The notes beneath the pieces are model-generated. The model had not been told where the DNA came from. It made no database searches and saw only the letters and a list, made by a program, of their open reading frames with translations. 64,000 nucleotides of DNA, from the NCBI GenBank assembly GCA_013407085.1, contig JACCGJ010000269.1, positions 62,001 to 126,000 on the forward strand, in the 5' to 3' direction. Positions 1 through 10,814 of this stretch are shown here, piece after piece. How positions within the stretch are numbered: position 1 is the first letter of the stretch; every line of letters begins with the position of its first letter. Source of the DNA: Atriophallophorus winterbourni. Lineage: Eukaryota > Platyhelminthes > Trematoda > Plagiorchiida > Microphallidae. The position numbers and the translations under genes are program-made.

Positions 1-28
1 AGTGACAAAGACATTAATGAATTGCATA

Positions 29-215
29 TCGTATGACTACCGAAGACGTCATACATCATTGTATACTTGCGATGATATTTTCGATTCAACCGTTCTATCA
101 TCATGGAACCTGAAGTATTACGAGTTCGTAATTGTCGCCTAAAGTTATATCCGATGAATCTTTCACAAGTGTTGTGCTGGAGGGTGGATTTATGCATATT
201 AATCTCGTGTTGAGC
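29..215 (+). repeat. Unidentified dispersed coding-like repeat, copy a
   Basis: The plus strand reads a peptide like TTEDVIHHCILAM near the start of the window. It aligns with TADVVHHSIVAML in the open frame at 35782-36060, and downstream a VLEGGFMHI-like stretch matches the VGGWSYASH segment there. The reading frame is broken in this copy. Four other copies are in the window (2225-2450, 6745-6960 minus, 12270-12487 minus, 35780-36065). I do not recognise the family; it could be part of a retroelement protein. Membership rests on by-eye peptide alignment. Confidence 0.4.
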
Positions 216-315
216 ACACATATCTGATTCACCTCGCACATTCACTATATTTTACATTGTTTATGTAAGTCAATATTATTTTCAGTATATTAAATTGATA
301 TCAATCTCAATCTAT

Positions 316-378
316 TTAACCACAAGTGTTTTCTGGTGGGTAAGTGCGGGGGATGTGCGCAACATTACACTTTGAATT
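316..378 (+). repeat. Fragment of the ~240-bp dispersed/tandem repeat
   Basis: A stretch reading TGGTGGGTAAGTGCGGGGGA followed by TGTGCGCAAC matches the core of the repeat that is tandemly arrayed at 36721-37830. Only about 60 bp of the monomer is recognisable. Confidence 0.5.
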
Positions 379-379
379 T

Positions 380-1214
380 GATCGAATTGAATATCGGTCA
401 ACGACGACTTGATGAAATTTAATATTCGTGCGTGCTGCATTCAGTCAGCGGAGTGGATTACACTTTGCTAATTGTTGGGAAATCATTTAAAGTGAATGAA
501 TAAGAAACTTCTAGTAGTAAGGCAATTCAGTCACAACATGAGTCTATTTTAATGTTAGATTAGATAAGAGCTTTTGGCAATGGCGAACTGTTTTGCCTTA
601 CCCGCAGTTCGAAATCTCGAACTATACTTAAACTATTTAAATGCGACCATCAATGAAGTGCGCCTTTGAGAAGGAATAGATTGCGATGCTAGGAGAACAA
701 AGCAAGTCACATTAGCAATTAGGACAATAGTGAAAAGCGTATGTGAAATTTTCGGAACGCAACATCCAAAGTGTAATTCCTTTGACTGTTCGCAGGTGCA
801 TGATGACGCCATAGGAATATTATGTTTGTACGGCAGAATATATATGTTACATGAATCTGTTATTAAGCAATCTACGCCGAGAAATGAACGGTGAAAGTGT
901 GACGTGGTTTTAAAACATACCCGACGATTGGATAATTATTGGTTAGAGAAATTAAGACGGGATGGTTTGAATGGTGGTCACTCAATGTACCGAGAAAAAT
1001 CGTATGTAGCGAGAGGATGAGGATACGCTGGAGGTTGATAAACAAAATACCTCTATACCCTGACATCCAAATGTCATCATACTTGCAGCCTCTTGTCTCT
1101 AATATTGTGGTTAAAATATTAGCGGTTCACTTGAATGGTAGAGTAACCAGTGTTAGCATTGATTGATCGCTATCCTTCTTAATAGAAGTGACACGTTGCG
1201 TAGCTCAAGTTTGA
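380..1214. other. Unassigned AT-rich sequence
   Basis: I see no gene or repeat I can support here. Short overlapping frames exist on both strands near 872-1166, but they show no recognisable domain, splice structure or similarity to other parts of the window. Confidence 0.4.
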
Positions 1215-2092
1215 ATTTTTTGGCCGATGCTATTCCTGATGAACCTTGACGATATACCCGAAATATTACGCAGCGGATGACATCAAATTCTGGAGTAGTG
1301 TACGCACAATAATACTTTGCTAAATTCTACAAAAGATTTCGAAGCACTTCATATGTTGTTTTTGCGAAAATTCAAGAATGTACAATTTGAAACGTTGGTT
1401 AATCATTCAATATCATATTATCTCTTGGTTCTCAGCAAATTTCATGTGTTATGGAAAAAAAAGAACTGCGTGTGTGGATAAGCTGTAAGTTTAGTAATCA
1501 CAACAGTGTTTGATGGTATACAAAAACTCCTTTCAAAGCTGAGCACTGTCCAGAATCTGTCCAAGCGCGTCCTATATGGTTACAAAAGAACATGACCGTG
1601 GTGCAACGCCTGAAACACTGCTCTACAAAATGTGTTTGTCGTCGATAAAACTGGTCACAAATAAGAGGATTGCAACTGTGAACCCATTTGACTTTTCGTG
1701 CCGTCGTGTCAGTGGGACAATAGTACACCGACTTGAACACTTCTTTCATCGGTAAAAAGCACGTGGTAGCATATCTCATGGCTAATAGTTAATTATTCCA
1801 CACTCTAGATCAAATGTTAGAACGTTCTTATCTGCAGTCGCAAGTTGTTTCCTATGGAACACTCTGCCACCACATAACATTTTTCCATCAAGACTGAACA
1901 CGCTCGAAACTGAAATTGACAACTATATGTTGACCAAGTTGCGCTTGTATGCCACTCTTGGATATGATTGTTACGACCAACATGTTCAAACACATGAGAC
2001 ACCACTCATGTAGACTAGGAATGAACACATGACCATTCTTCAAGTTTTTTCAAGCGCCCACCTATTCTGATCCTACTGTCCCTAACTGATAA
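1215..2092 (+). mobile_element. Degenerate CR1-clade retrotransposon fragment (RT to C-terminus)
   Basis: The plus strand keeps, through many frameshifts, the order of a CR1 reverse transcriptase C-terminal half. ADDIKFWSSVRT (the catalytic FADD motif region) lies near 1275. EKKELRVWISCKF, the equivalent of the DLGVWVxxxLK motif, lies near 1455. WLQKNMTVVQRLKHCSTKCV, the equivalent of the PWLKKDIxLLxxIYHRATKLV segment, lies near 1570-1630. A DNYMLTK-like tail peptide lies near 1920. Compared with the intact CR1 frame at 7752-9104 (minus) the order is the same but every segment is broken, so this is an old, dead copy. Confidence 0.7.
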
Positions 2093-2165
2093 GTGCAAAC
2101 AGCACTAATCAGGTCGTGGTGTGTATGTGATGGAAATGCATGCGAATTAGCTGTTTTATTCATGG
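2075..2165 (+). repeat. Short repeat shared with 50085-50175
   Basis: About 70-90 bp containing CTGATAAGTGCAAACAGCAC and GTGATGGAAATGCATGC match CTGCTAAGTGCAAACTGCAG and GTGATGAAAATGCATGC near 50098-50170, with substitutions. It looks like the 3' part of an old retroelement. The family is not identified. Confidence 0.4.
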
Positions 2166-2224
2166 TGAGGAGTTCAAACCCAGTCAACATCAGTGTGGTC
2201 TCATGTTGTTTCAATTTATTTCAA

Positions 2225-2450
2225 TTTGATCGACATTGGCTAATTGAAAATCGTCCGATTGCGACCGATGTTGACAACATATTCTCAGATATGAAGATGT
2301 TACCGTTCGAATCGTTCCAATACGATACTTCCGGAACCCGGAATAATTCGATTTCGCAAATAACGTTGTCGAACGTTTCGGCGCTTTATGATATTTTATT
2401 GTGTCGGAGTGTGGAGCTTTGCCTATCTTTCGAAAGCTCGTGATCAGCAC
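2225..2450 (+). repeat. Unidentified dispersed coding-like repeat, copy b
   Basis: RPIATDVDNIFSDMKMLPFESF matches, with changes, the CPSITADVVHHSIVAMLSHELF stretch of the copy at 35782-36060. The downstream DNA around TTATTGTGTCGGAGTGTGGA matches the VGGWSY region of that copy. The frame shifts between the two segments. The longer minus-strand open frame over this stretch (2211-2621) has no recognisable domain and is probably a shadow. Confidence 0.45.
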
Positions 2451-2884
2451 ATATCGCCAAAGCAATTCGCACCTCCACAATGTCGGCGCTTTTTCACACA
2501 GGATTTGTGACAGTTTGGCTGAACGTTTTTGCAGTTTTCGTGTGGTTTCCCGATTGTATTTTTCCTGACAAAAAACTGATTCATTACTTTTATGAGGCAC
2601 TGCTCTTAACAAATAAAACAAGCCAAATCGTTAAATTGCGTGAGATTGAACATACCAATTGTTCAATGATAAACATTCCAACTCACTGATCGTTTCGGAC
2701 ATTGTTTAATATTTGAAATCTTCATTGACATATTAGTGATCAACATACTAGATCAATATTATATGTTAAAGAATAAGTATTCACTCAAATGTAATTCATT
2801 TCGCAATTCAGGTGTATATTTTATAATCGACTGGCTTTTCGACATTCTATGTTGGCTATTTGTGAAGAAGTAACTCTTGACCGC

Positions 2885-2940
2885 ACACATTATATATAAC
2901 ATATATAACACACATATAACACACACACATATCTATACAA
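2885..2940. repeat. Microsatellite-like (AC/AT)-rich tract
   Basis: Short runs of ATATAACA and ACACACAC lie immediately left of the first copy of the large tandem duplication. They may mark the left breakpoint of that duplication. Confidence 0.6.
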
Positions 2941-3389
2941 CATTAAACAATTTTCCGTCAAAGTTTTCTAGTGATTTAATGAGAGGAATATCAAGGTATT
3001 AGGGGATCGATGGTAATCCTATATCTCATTTGAGTGTTAAGTATCAGGCAGCAATCTCTAAATGTGCTGATTGTAGATTGACTAATTTTCGAAGTATTTA
3101 GAAAATATATATTGCGAATTACAGAAAATATGTTAATTACCTCCATTCATTAATATGTGATTGATATTTAGCCAGTAATTAAATGTTGTATCTCCAAGTT
3201 ATGACACGCAATGTTCATCGGGCAATTTCAAAATTCTTGGAATAAAGATTTTTTCATCTAATTCTTTCTATGTAAACCAACATTATTTCTAGTGCGCTGT
3301 TTTGTATTCATCAGGGTCACGCTTTATCATTATAAAAACGTGGTTTTGTTGGTAAGTTGCAGCTTTCTTCTGACTGTCCGCCAATATTA

Positions 3390-4350
3390 GTCTACTTTCC
3401 TTTAATATTCGTACATCGCAACAACTAGAACAAAATTCTGGACTAGCCCGCTCACTAGAGACACTGGGTATCGACATAAATTCACTATTGAAATCCGCCT
3501 TCTGATATATATTCGGTATTTCAACTAAGTTCTCCCATACATTTCGGGAATAGGTTTCATTTACGTGTGCCAATGATCCCGTCACTTCGGCACCTTCCCG
3601 TCTGATTTGGATTCATTATTAACCAGAAAGCAAAAATCTTCCATCTAGATTAGATAACTGTTAAAAGCAGACTGTGTGCAGAGAGATTTCGAGGATATAG
3701 TAGAGTGAGCATATACAGCTACGAAAGACGTAACTTTTGGCGAACCTACTGACGAAATGTGTTGCATAAATTTTGAAGCAAGAATTCTTCGAAGAACTTG
3801 GTTATCTCTCGAAATCTAAACGGAGGGGCTTAATAGTGATGTTTGTCAACGACTTTAATGCCCAAGTGAGATGTATAGCGCAGACAATGCAGATAGATTG
3901 TTGACCTTTTATGATAAACAACGCTTCGTGCTTGCCTCTATATATTTTCGATATACCGAACACTCTGTAGCTACCAGGCGCTCTCCGTCAAAACTTACTT
4001 TGCCACAGCTTGACAATATCGCGGTAAGATACAGGTGGCGAGGTATTGCCAAATACTAACTGGAGTCCTAGTGTAGATTCTGATCACGCGTTAGTGTGCG
4101 CAACAATGAGCCTTCAGTTCTCAATCAAACCTAAACTAAAGCGACAAAACGGAAACCATTTATTGATACCTATAGTTAAAGCTGGATGTTGGGATAATCT
4201 TAACTGTTTAAAGAACCGTTTTATCAATGGATTACTCAGTAATATATATTTGTGTAGACGAGTATGATCTCCATCACATAAACACTATATTTGAATCTTT
4301 TATTTCAATTTGGTTAACCTAAAATTGTTTCACGACACCTTGATCCGTAT
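3390..4350 (+). mobile_element. RTE-clade endonuclease relic, unit 1
   Basis: The plus strand keeps the RTE apurinic endonuclease in pieces. LVSFNIRTSQQLE and GLARSLETLGIDI match LAAFNVRTLSQAGQ and GLARTLETMRVDI of the fuller element at 40985-44600. A VKSRLCAERFRGYSR stretch matches VNSRLCAVRLGGSCK. DNADRLLTFYDKQRFVLAS and LPQLDNIAVRYRWRG match DNGERLLC/CAEHRLFLSI and WTQIDHIAISYRWRS. DSDHALVCATMSLQFS near 4080 is the SDH catalytic segment. Frameshifts are numerous. This is the only one of the three tandem units with the segment between about 3798 and 4070. Confidence 0.8.
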
Positions 4351-4559
4351 ATGAATTGGCTGGGTTTTTCGTGAGACAATAATTTATGCATTATGTTGAT
4401 TAACAATTAAGAATCAAGGATCTCTTCTAGCGCAAACATTTAAAGTAACACTTTAGAATGATAAATTTAGAATGAGTCGACCATCTCCAAATATTATCTT
4501 AGAACACAGATGGAGCACATTACTATCCTATCACTGATGCTTCGGTTGTGTCTGTTTTA

Positions 4560-4990
4560 AAGAATCGCGCATACAGATCTTAATCGGCAAAAATATTCGC
4601 ATTTTCTTCATGCTTGTTTCACGCTTGTGTTTGGCTCTGCAAACCAAACAATTTGCCATGATAAATTTAATTATACGCGTCCAACCTAGACAAGCACCCC
4701 TTAAAATTTGGTTCTAGTCATAGGAAACGCAATTATAATCCGACCAATCCAATATCACATTTCCGACCAAAATATCGCCGTTACTATTACGCAGTTCGTG
4801 TATGCTTATTGTGGAAATGTTTACAATCAGAAATTGCTATCTCACCTAAAAAAATTCTCTTCAGAGACACGTTTTAATTTTATAGTGAATAATACTGCGT
4901 TGACCCAACATACCTAAAACCATTATTGTTCCCGATTGAAACGCACCTGCAATAAAAAAATATATCCAAACATTCATTTCCGACATTTAT
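4560..4990 (+). mobile_element. CR1 C-terminal relic, unit 1
   Basis: The plus strand reads SHFRPKYRRYYYAVRVCLLW near 4755-4815, matching the IPHSRISCRRYFYCVRVCFLW segment at the C-terminus of the CR1 reverse transcriptase. It is followed by degenerate tail sequence. Copies sit at the same place in unit 2 (10080-10510) and, more diverged, at 15600-16030. Confidence 0.65.
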
Positions 4991-5294
4991 TTCCCCACTC
5001 CATTTTAGACTCAGTGTTAGTTTCACTCATCTTTTAACCTCATGGATGCTGACCATTAATAATATTTCGTTTAAATTTTATTTGAACATTCATTTCTATT
5101 GTGAATCATTTTGCGTTTATCCAGCATAATTCCATTTTTTATAAATTACTGGATAAAATTGCAACCATTATAACGCAGGTACAACGTGAGAAGAAGAATA
5201 AATCCCACAGACAACAATGTAACTCTAGTTATCTAAAAATGACCAGTCTGCTCAGCACGTAGTTATTGGATTAGTTATGAGTTTGCATGGGCGT

Positions 5295-6072
5295 AAATAA
5301 CATTTTGGTGTGTGGGTAAGCAGCACTTTGAAACTGTCACAACGTCACAGCTGTCTATAAAATGACGTCACGAGTACTGCTACCGCTAAAACGCGTGTTC
5401 GGGAGTTTCACTAAGCAAACCGTTAATCGAATAATTAATACGTACTTGAGGCCAACCAGGGAGTATGCGGTTCAGGTTTGGTCACCCTGGCTACAGAAGG
5501 ACATTGGCCTCTTCCAGAGGATATATCATCGGACCACCAAGCTCGTAGCGGTTTAAATGCACAAACAATACGAAGATCGTATTGCAAGTCTCAATCTATT
5601 CGACTTTCGCTACCGCCGTCTTAGAGGTGATTTGATACTTATGTTCAATATACTGCATACCCCCAACCATCCCCTAAATCAACTAATCACGCGACTACCA
5701 CCCAGAAACAGCCGGAGTCACGACTATACAGTACATATTCCCGACTCGATACTAAACTGTACGTGTATGCTTTACCTGGAACTACCTACCTTGTAACGTT
5801 GCACATTCACCCAACTTGGATATATTCAAATCGAATTTGGACAATTTCATGTTGACCAATCCAAACTTTGAACCCATATATTTTACACCATAAAAGCTTT
5901 TAACTTTGAAACCAGTTTCTGTCCAATGGATTTTTACTTGATTCCTGAACTGCTCAGTAAGCAAACAAATCCCGTTTTTTCTACCCATGTTATTCGTAAT
6001 TCCCATTTTATTCTATGGTTTTTGTGAAGCTATATGCTTTTTAGACCATTGAAATTGAATTGAATTGAATTG
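5295..6072 (+). mobile_element. 5'-truncated CR1 fragment flanked by a 44-bp imperfect target duplication, unit 1
   Basis: The element begins in the GVWVSS-like segment of the CR1 reverse transcriptase. It continues through TYLRPTREYAVQVWSPWLQKD and IYHRTTKLVAV (stop), then NLFDFRYRRLRGDLILMFN and a 3' UTR. It ends in a (TTGAAT)n tail at about 6050-6072. The 44 bp before it (5251-5294) recur directly after the tail (6073-6116) with about 80% identity, as expected for an old target-site duplication. An in-frame stop and a frameshift make it non-functional. Confidence 0.8.
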
Positions 6073-6744
6073 TTCAGCACGTAGTTCTCAAAATAGTTAT
6101 GAGTATGCGTGGGCGTCCACAACAAAATTACGTCTAAAAAAGTACTGCGTTTTCACCGTCTTGCCAACTTCTGGTTAAACAACAACATTTTTCTAAATGG
6201 TCAAGCAGTAAATACGACGATTATGTAATTTGTTTTTCTGTCGTTTTTGTTTTTCTTGAGTCATTCACAATGAACAAAAGAATGACTAACTCGCTCATAA
6301 AATAGGTTATTTTTAATAATTTCATCAAGATTCCACAAAAATGGCTATGAAAGTAATTAACTATGTAATCTCGCGATGCCAAGTTATGAGTACACTATTT
6401 TAGACGTGTAAATGATTCGAATTGATCCTTATGACTCGGTGAATGCAAACATATCCCTAAACATTGGTCGCGTAAAAGAGTCAAGCTGTGTTTAAAAAAC
6501 AAATGCTTGCCACACACGCCTCAAAACCAAAATCACTGCGGGAGATTCATTTATGTGGGGTATTGCTAACTTCTAACGGTGACCTTAGATGTTGCTAACA
6601 GATTAATTTGAAATACGTTATCTAATGGCTGGAAATTAGTTGTAAGAACTTTTCATGCAAGCATGAGATCACCTTGAAAGAATGCTCATATCCGTCGTGC
6701 GATGCACCATTAGTATGTCATGTAGCGTATGTGTGAAATTGAGA

Positions 6745-6960
6745 CGCGATGAGCGCTTATCTTGAGCTTTTTTATGATATGCAGAACACCCAACGCCGCC
6801 AACATAAAAAAGCAAAAAGCGCAAAGAGGTCCGATGACAAGGACCCTTAACGATTTGAGCAAGACCAGTTTCGAAATGATTAAATGATGGTTAACTACAT
6901 CCACAGTTGAAGTATATGATTTTTTTGTTTAAACGCGCCTATCGCGGTAAGGTCTTAAAA
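6745..6960 (-). repeat. Unidentified dispersed coding-like repeat, copy c
   Basis: The minus strand reads STVDVVNHHLIISKL near 6880, matching ITADVVHHSIVAML in copy e. In another frame it reads LRFLLFYVGGVG, matching LRFLLFCCVGGWS. The minus-strand open frame at 6710-6904 has a hydrophobic stretch (VIGPLCAFCFFMLAALGVL) that could look like a membrane segment. It is more simply explained as a frame of this broken repeat. Confidence 0.45.
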
Positions 6961-7600
6961 CGTAAACATGGATACAAGTTCGGTGAAAAATCAGATCAAA
7001 GTGACAACTATTGCAGATATGTTTTACTTGAATATTGTAGTTTACTAAATCTGAATTTTTGAGCACCACTAGTTGAATGAAGGATGATTGATCGCCTGTT
7101 TAAATCGCTTTTGTGTTTCTGACATCACATCAAACAAACGAAAGAGATATCGCCCCGGGTCGCAAGTATACACACCGAATGTTTATTGCTTCATCCATAA
7201 GTTCATCCTGTCAATAGCTAATCGCGTTTTGCTATGGAATCCCACAACAGCCGAATGTACAACCGCGATTATTAAATTCTCCGTCAAAGTTTTCTAGTGA
7301 TTTAATGAGAGGAATATCAAGGTATTAGGGGATCGATGGTAATCCTATATCTCATTTAGGGTTTAAGTATCAGACAGCATTCTCTAAATGTGCTGATTGT
7401 AGATTGACTAATTTTCGAAGTATTTAGAAAATATATATTGCGAATTACAGAGAATACGTTAATTAGGTCCATTCATTAATATGTGATTGATTGTTAGCCA
7501 GTAATTAAATGTTGTATCTCCAAGTTATGACACGCACTGTTCTTCGGGCAATTTCAATATTCTTGGAATAAAGATTTTTCATCTAATTCGTTTTATGTAA

Positions 7601-9074
7601 TCCAAGATTCAAGATTCAAGATTCAAGAATTTATGGTCACAAAAAGCACATAGCTTCACAATTACCATATCATGGTAAATATACATTCAGAAAATAGGTA
7701 TAAAATAAACATGTAATGTCAAGTATAGTCAAGTTGTATAGTTACCATGAGTCAATACGCAGGTGTCGTCAAATCGTTATGCAACAAATAAGTATCCAAA
7801 TTTCGAATGAACGTTCCGATGCTGGGAGAGATGACAAGAGTTTCGGGTAGGGAATTCCAAAGGAAACAGACACGTACACAATAAAAATATCGGCGACAGC
7901 TGATACGGGAGTGGGGAATTTGCAGTGTCGCTGAGTGGCTGCGTGTATGACGTGAATCACGGTATTCGAATAAATGTTTTAAGGGATGATGTGGGGTATT
8001 CAATATTTTATATGTCAGTATCACATCGCTTCGAAGGCTTCTTTGGAGGGGAGTGGGGAGCCTCAGTTTTTTCAATCGTTCCTCGTACGCTAGTTCACGG
8101 AAACCTCTTACGAGTTTGGTTGCGCGATGGTATATTTTGTCAAGCAATATTATATCCTTTTTCAACCACGGAGTCCAAGCTTGTGATGCATGTTCCATGG
8201 TTGGAATTATATAGGCGTTCATGATGGTGGGCAAAGTTCCAGGCGAGAAGGTTTTGAAGATCCGTCGCAGCATACCTAGAAGCTTCGAAGCACGCTTGTA
8301 GATAATCTCACAATGCAGGCTGTTCTTCAGACAGCCGCATACCCAGACTCCAAGATCCCTTTCCGATTCTGTCCAGCTCAAAAAAGTCTGCCCAAAGTGA
8401 TACTGGTACTGGAATGGCTTACCAATTTGTAGCACCTTGCATTTTTGGATATTGAATGGCAAATTATTCCGTACCGACCATTCGTGTAGAGCATCTAGAT
8501 CACGTTGCAGCTGTACACAGTCCGCAATGGTTTTTATCCGGGTCCAAAGTTTAATGTCATCAGCGAAAAGAATCACCTTGCATGCGAGCGTCTCCGGTAA
8601 GTCGTTGATGTAAGCCAAGAAAAGTACTGGCCCGAGGACTGAACCTTGCGGTACGCCACTAGAGGCATCAATAGCCTGTGATAGTACCCCGTTGATTCGA
8701 ACGATCGCCTTACGCCCACTGAGGTAACTTTCAAGCCATATGAGTAGCTGTCCGCTGATACCCATCTGCTTCAGCTTTTGTAATAGTCGAAAGTGATCAA
8801 CTCGATCGAAAGCTTTAGACATGTCCAGATAACAAGCGTGGATGCTAGCTCCTTCGTCAACCGCTTGGGTCCAGTCATTTAAAACCGTCAATAAATTTGT
8901 CAAGCATGAGCGAGATTTACGAAAACCATGCTGTGCTACAGATAGCATATTTTGTGATTCCAGGTGATGAACTATATTTTCTGTCACTATCCGCTCTAGA
9001 ACTTTGGATATCACCGGAAGTAGGGTGACAGGACGGTAGTTTACCGGATCTGAACGCCTACCGCCTTTGTTTAC
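7601..9074 (-). mobile_element. 5'-truncated CR1-clade retrotransposon insertion, unit 2
   Basis: The element lies on the minus strand. Its 3' end is at about 7601, where the minus strand carries a tail of about three TTGAATC repeats. Its 5' truncation point is at about 9074, inside the reverse transcriptase just before the NYRPVTLLPVISKVLE motif. Unit 1 has the empty site (TATGTAAACCAACATTATTT at about 3271-3290), so the boundaries can be read directly. Confidence 0.9.
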
Positions 9075-9104
9075 CACCATTATTTTTAGTGCGCTGTTTT
9101 GCAT
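7752..9104 (-). CDS. CR1-clade reverse transcriptase, 5'-truncated, open frame of 450 codons
   Basis: This is the reverse transcriptase half of a CR1/Jockey-superfamily LINE protein, which copies its RNA at the target site. Visible in order are NYRPVTLLPVISKVLERI, the palm motif A YLDMSKAFDRV, motif B SSGVPQGSVLGP, motif C LFADDIKLW, the GVWV segment, and the C-terminal IYHRATKLVRGFR and RRYFYCVRVCFLWNSLP segments. The N-terminal endonuclease is absent. The first ~13 residues are encoded by the flanking DNA, not by the element, so the apparent start codon is not the element's own. No stop or frameshift interrupts the frame, which points to a young insertion. It cannot retrotranspose without the endonuclease. 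Confidence 0.85.
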   Translation of the reverse strand: MQNSALKIMVVNKGGRRSDPVNYRPVTLLPVISKVLERIVTENIVHHLESQNMLSVAQHGFRKSRSCLTNLLTVLNDWTQAVDEGASIHACYLDMSKAFDRVDHFRLLQKLKQMGISGQLLIWLESYLSGRKAIVRINGVLSQAIDASSGVPQGSVLGPVLFLAYINDLPETLACKVILFADDIKLWTRIKTIADCVQLQRDLDALHEWSVRNNLPFNIQKCKVLQIGKPFQYQYHFGQTFLSWTESERDLGVWVCGCLKNSLHCEIIYKRASKLLGMLRRIFKTFSPGTLPTIMNAYIIPTMEHASQAWTPWLKKDIILLDKIYHRATKLVRGFRELAYEERLKKLRLPTPLQRSLRSDVILTYKILNTPHHPLKHLFEYRDSRHTRSHSATLQIPHSRISCRRYFYCVRVCFLWNSLPETLVISPSIGTFIRNLDTYLLHNDLTTPAY

Positions 9105-9159
9105 TCATCGGGGTCACGCTTTATCATTATGAAACGTGGTTTTGTTGGTAAATTGCAGT

Positions 9160-9880
9160 TTTCTTCCGACTGTCCGCCAATATTAGGCTAGTTTCTTTTA
9201 ATATCCGTACATCGCAACAACTAGAACGAAATTCTTGACTAGCCCGCTCTCTGGAGACACTGTGTATCGACAAAAATTCACTATTGAAATCCGCCTTCTG
9301 ATATATATTCGGTAATTCAACTAAGTTCTCCCATACATTTCGGGAATAGGTTTCAATTACGTGTGCCAATGATCCCGGCACTTCGGCATCTACCAGTTTG
9401 ATTTGGATTCATTATTAATCAAAAAGCAAAAATCTTCCATCTAGATTAGATAACTGTTAAAAGCAGACTGTGTGCAGAGAGATTTCGAGGATATAGTAGA
9501 GTGAGCATATACAGCTACGAATGACGTAACTTTTGGCGAACCTACTGACGAAATGTGTTGCATAAATTTTAAAGCAAGAATTATTCGAAGAACTTGGTAG
9601 ATTCTGATCACGCGTTAGTGTGCGCAACAATGAGCCTTCAGTTCTCAATCAAACCTAAACTAAAGCGACAAAACGGAAACCATCTATTGATACCTAAAGT
9701 TGAAGCTGGAAGTTGGGATAATCTAAACTGTTTAAAGAACCGTTTTATCATTGAATTACTCAGTAATATATATATTTGTGTAGGAGAGTATGATCTCCAT
9801 CACATAAACACTATATTTGAATCTTTTATTTCAATTTGGTTAACCTAAAATTGTTTCACGACACCTTGATCCGTATATGA
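9160..9880 (+). mobile_element. RTE-clade endonuclease relic, unit 2
   Basis: The same relic as at 3390-4350, beginning with the NIRLVSFNIRT segment near 9175. It jumps from the sequence equivalent to about 3798 straight to VDSDHALVCATMSLQFS near 9594, so the middle of the endonuclease is deleted. The frame is not coding. Confidence 0.75.
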
Positions 9881-10079
9881 ATTGGCTGGGTTTTTCGTGA
9901 AACAATAATTTATGCATTATGTTGATTACCAATTGAGAATCAAGGATCCTTTTTAGCGCAAACATTTAAAGTAACACTTTAGAATGATAAATTTAGAATG
10001 AGACGACCATCTCCAAATATTATCTTAGAACACAGATGGAGCACATTACTATCCTATCACTGATGCTTCGGTTGTGTCT

Positions 10080-10510
10080 GTTTTAAAGAATCGCGCATAC
10101 AGATCTTAATCGGCAAAAATATTCGCATTTTCTTCATGCTTGTTTCACGCTTGTGTTTGGCTCTGCAAACCAAACAATTTGCCATGATAAATTTAATTAT
10201 ACGCGTCCAACCTAGACAAGCACCCCTTAAAATTTGGTTCTAGTCATAGGAAACGCAATTATAATCCGACCAATCCAATATCACATTTCCGACCAAAATA
10301 TCGCCGTTACTATTACGCAGTTCGTGTATGCTTATTGTGGAAATGTTTACAATCAGAAATTGCTATCTCACCTAAAAAAATCTCTTCAGAGAAACGTTTT
10401 AATTTCATAGTGAATAATACTGCGTTGACCCAACATACCTAAAACCATTATTGTTCCCGATTGAAACGCACCTGCAATAAAAAATATATCCAAACATTCA
10501 TTTCCGACAT
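10080..10510 (+). mobile_element. CR1 C-terminal relic, unit 2
   Basis: Unit-2 copy of the relic at 4560-4990, with the same RRYYYAVRVCLLW stretch and the same breaks. Confidence 0.6.
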
Positions 10511-10814
10511 TTATTTCCCCACTCCATTTTAGACTTAGTGTTAGTTTCACTCATCTTTTAACCTCATGGATGCTGACCATTAATAATATTTCGTTTAAAT
10601 TTTATTTGAACATTCATTTCTATTGCGAATCATTTTGCGTTTATCCAGCATAATTCCATTTTTTATAAATTACTGGATAAAATTGCAACCATTATAACGC
10701 AGGTACAACGTGAGAAGAAGAATAAATCCCACAGACAACAATGTAACTCTAGTTATCTAAAATGACCAGTCTGCTCAGCACGTAGTTCTTGGATTAGTTA
10801 TGAGTTTCCATGGG

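Larger units (their letters stand above)
2951..7275 (+). repeat. Large tandem duplication, unit 1 (4.3 kb)
   Basis: The sequence from the CCGTCAAAGTTTTCTAGTGA motif onward recurs almost unchanged at 7276 and 12804. Unit 1 differs from units 2 and 3 in two large ways. It lacks the ~1.47-kb CR1 insertion (empty site near 3270-3290), and it keeps ~280 bp of an RTE endonuclease relic (about 3798-4070) that is deleted in the other two. Contents in order: RTE endonuclease relic (3390-4350), CR1 C-terminal relic (4560-4990), CR1 fragment in a 44-bp imperfect target duplication (5295-6072), unidentified repeat (6745-6960 minus). Confidence 0.9.

Noticed and set aside
872..1166. Overlapping open frames on both strands
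   Set aside because: No domain, no splice context and no repeat elsewhere; consistent with chance.
2211..2621. 136-codon minus-strand open frame
   Set aside because: It overlaps the plus-strand dispersed repeat copy and has no recognisable motif; probably a shadow frame.
6710..6904. 64-codon frame with a membrane-like segment, seen again at 12236-12430
   Set aside because: Its conservation is due to the recent tandem duplication, and its DNA is a broken copy of the dispersed repeat. Not evidence of a gene.
7925..8224. Plus-strand 99-codon frame (and its copy at 13453-13752)
   Set aside because: Antisense shadow of the CR1 reverse transcriptase.
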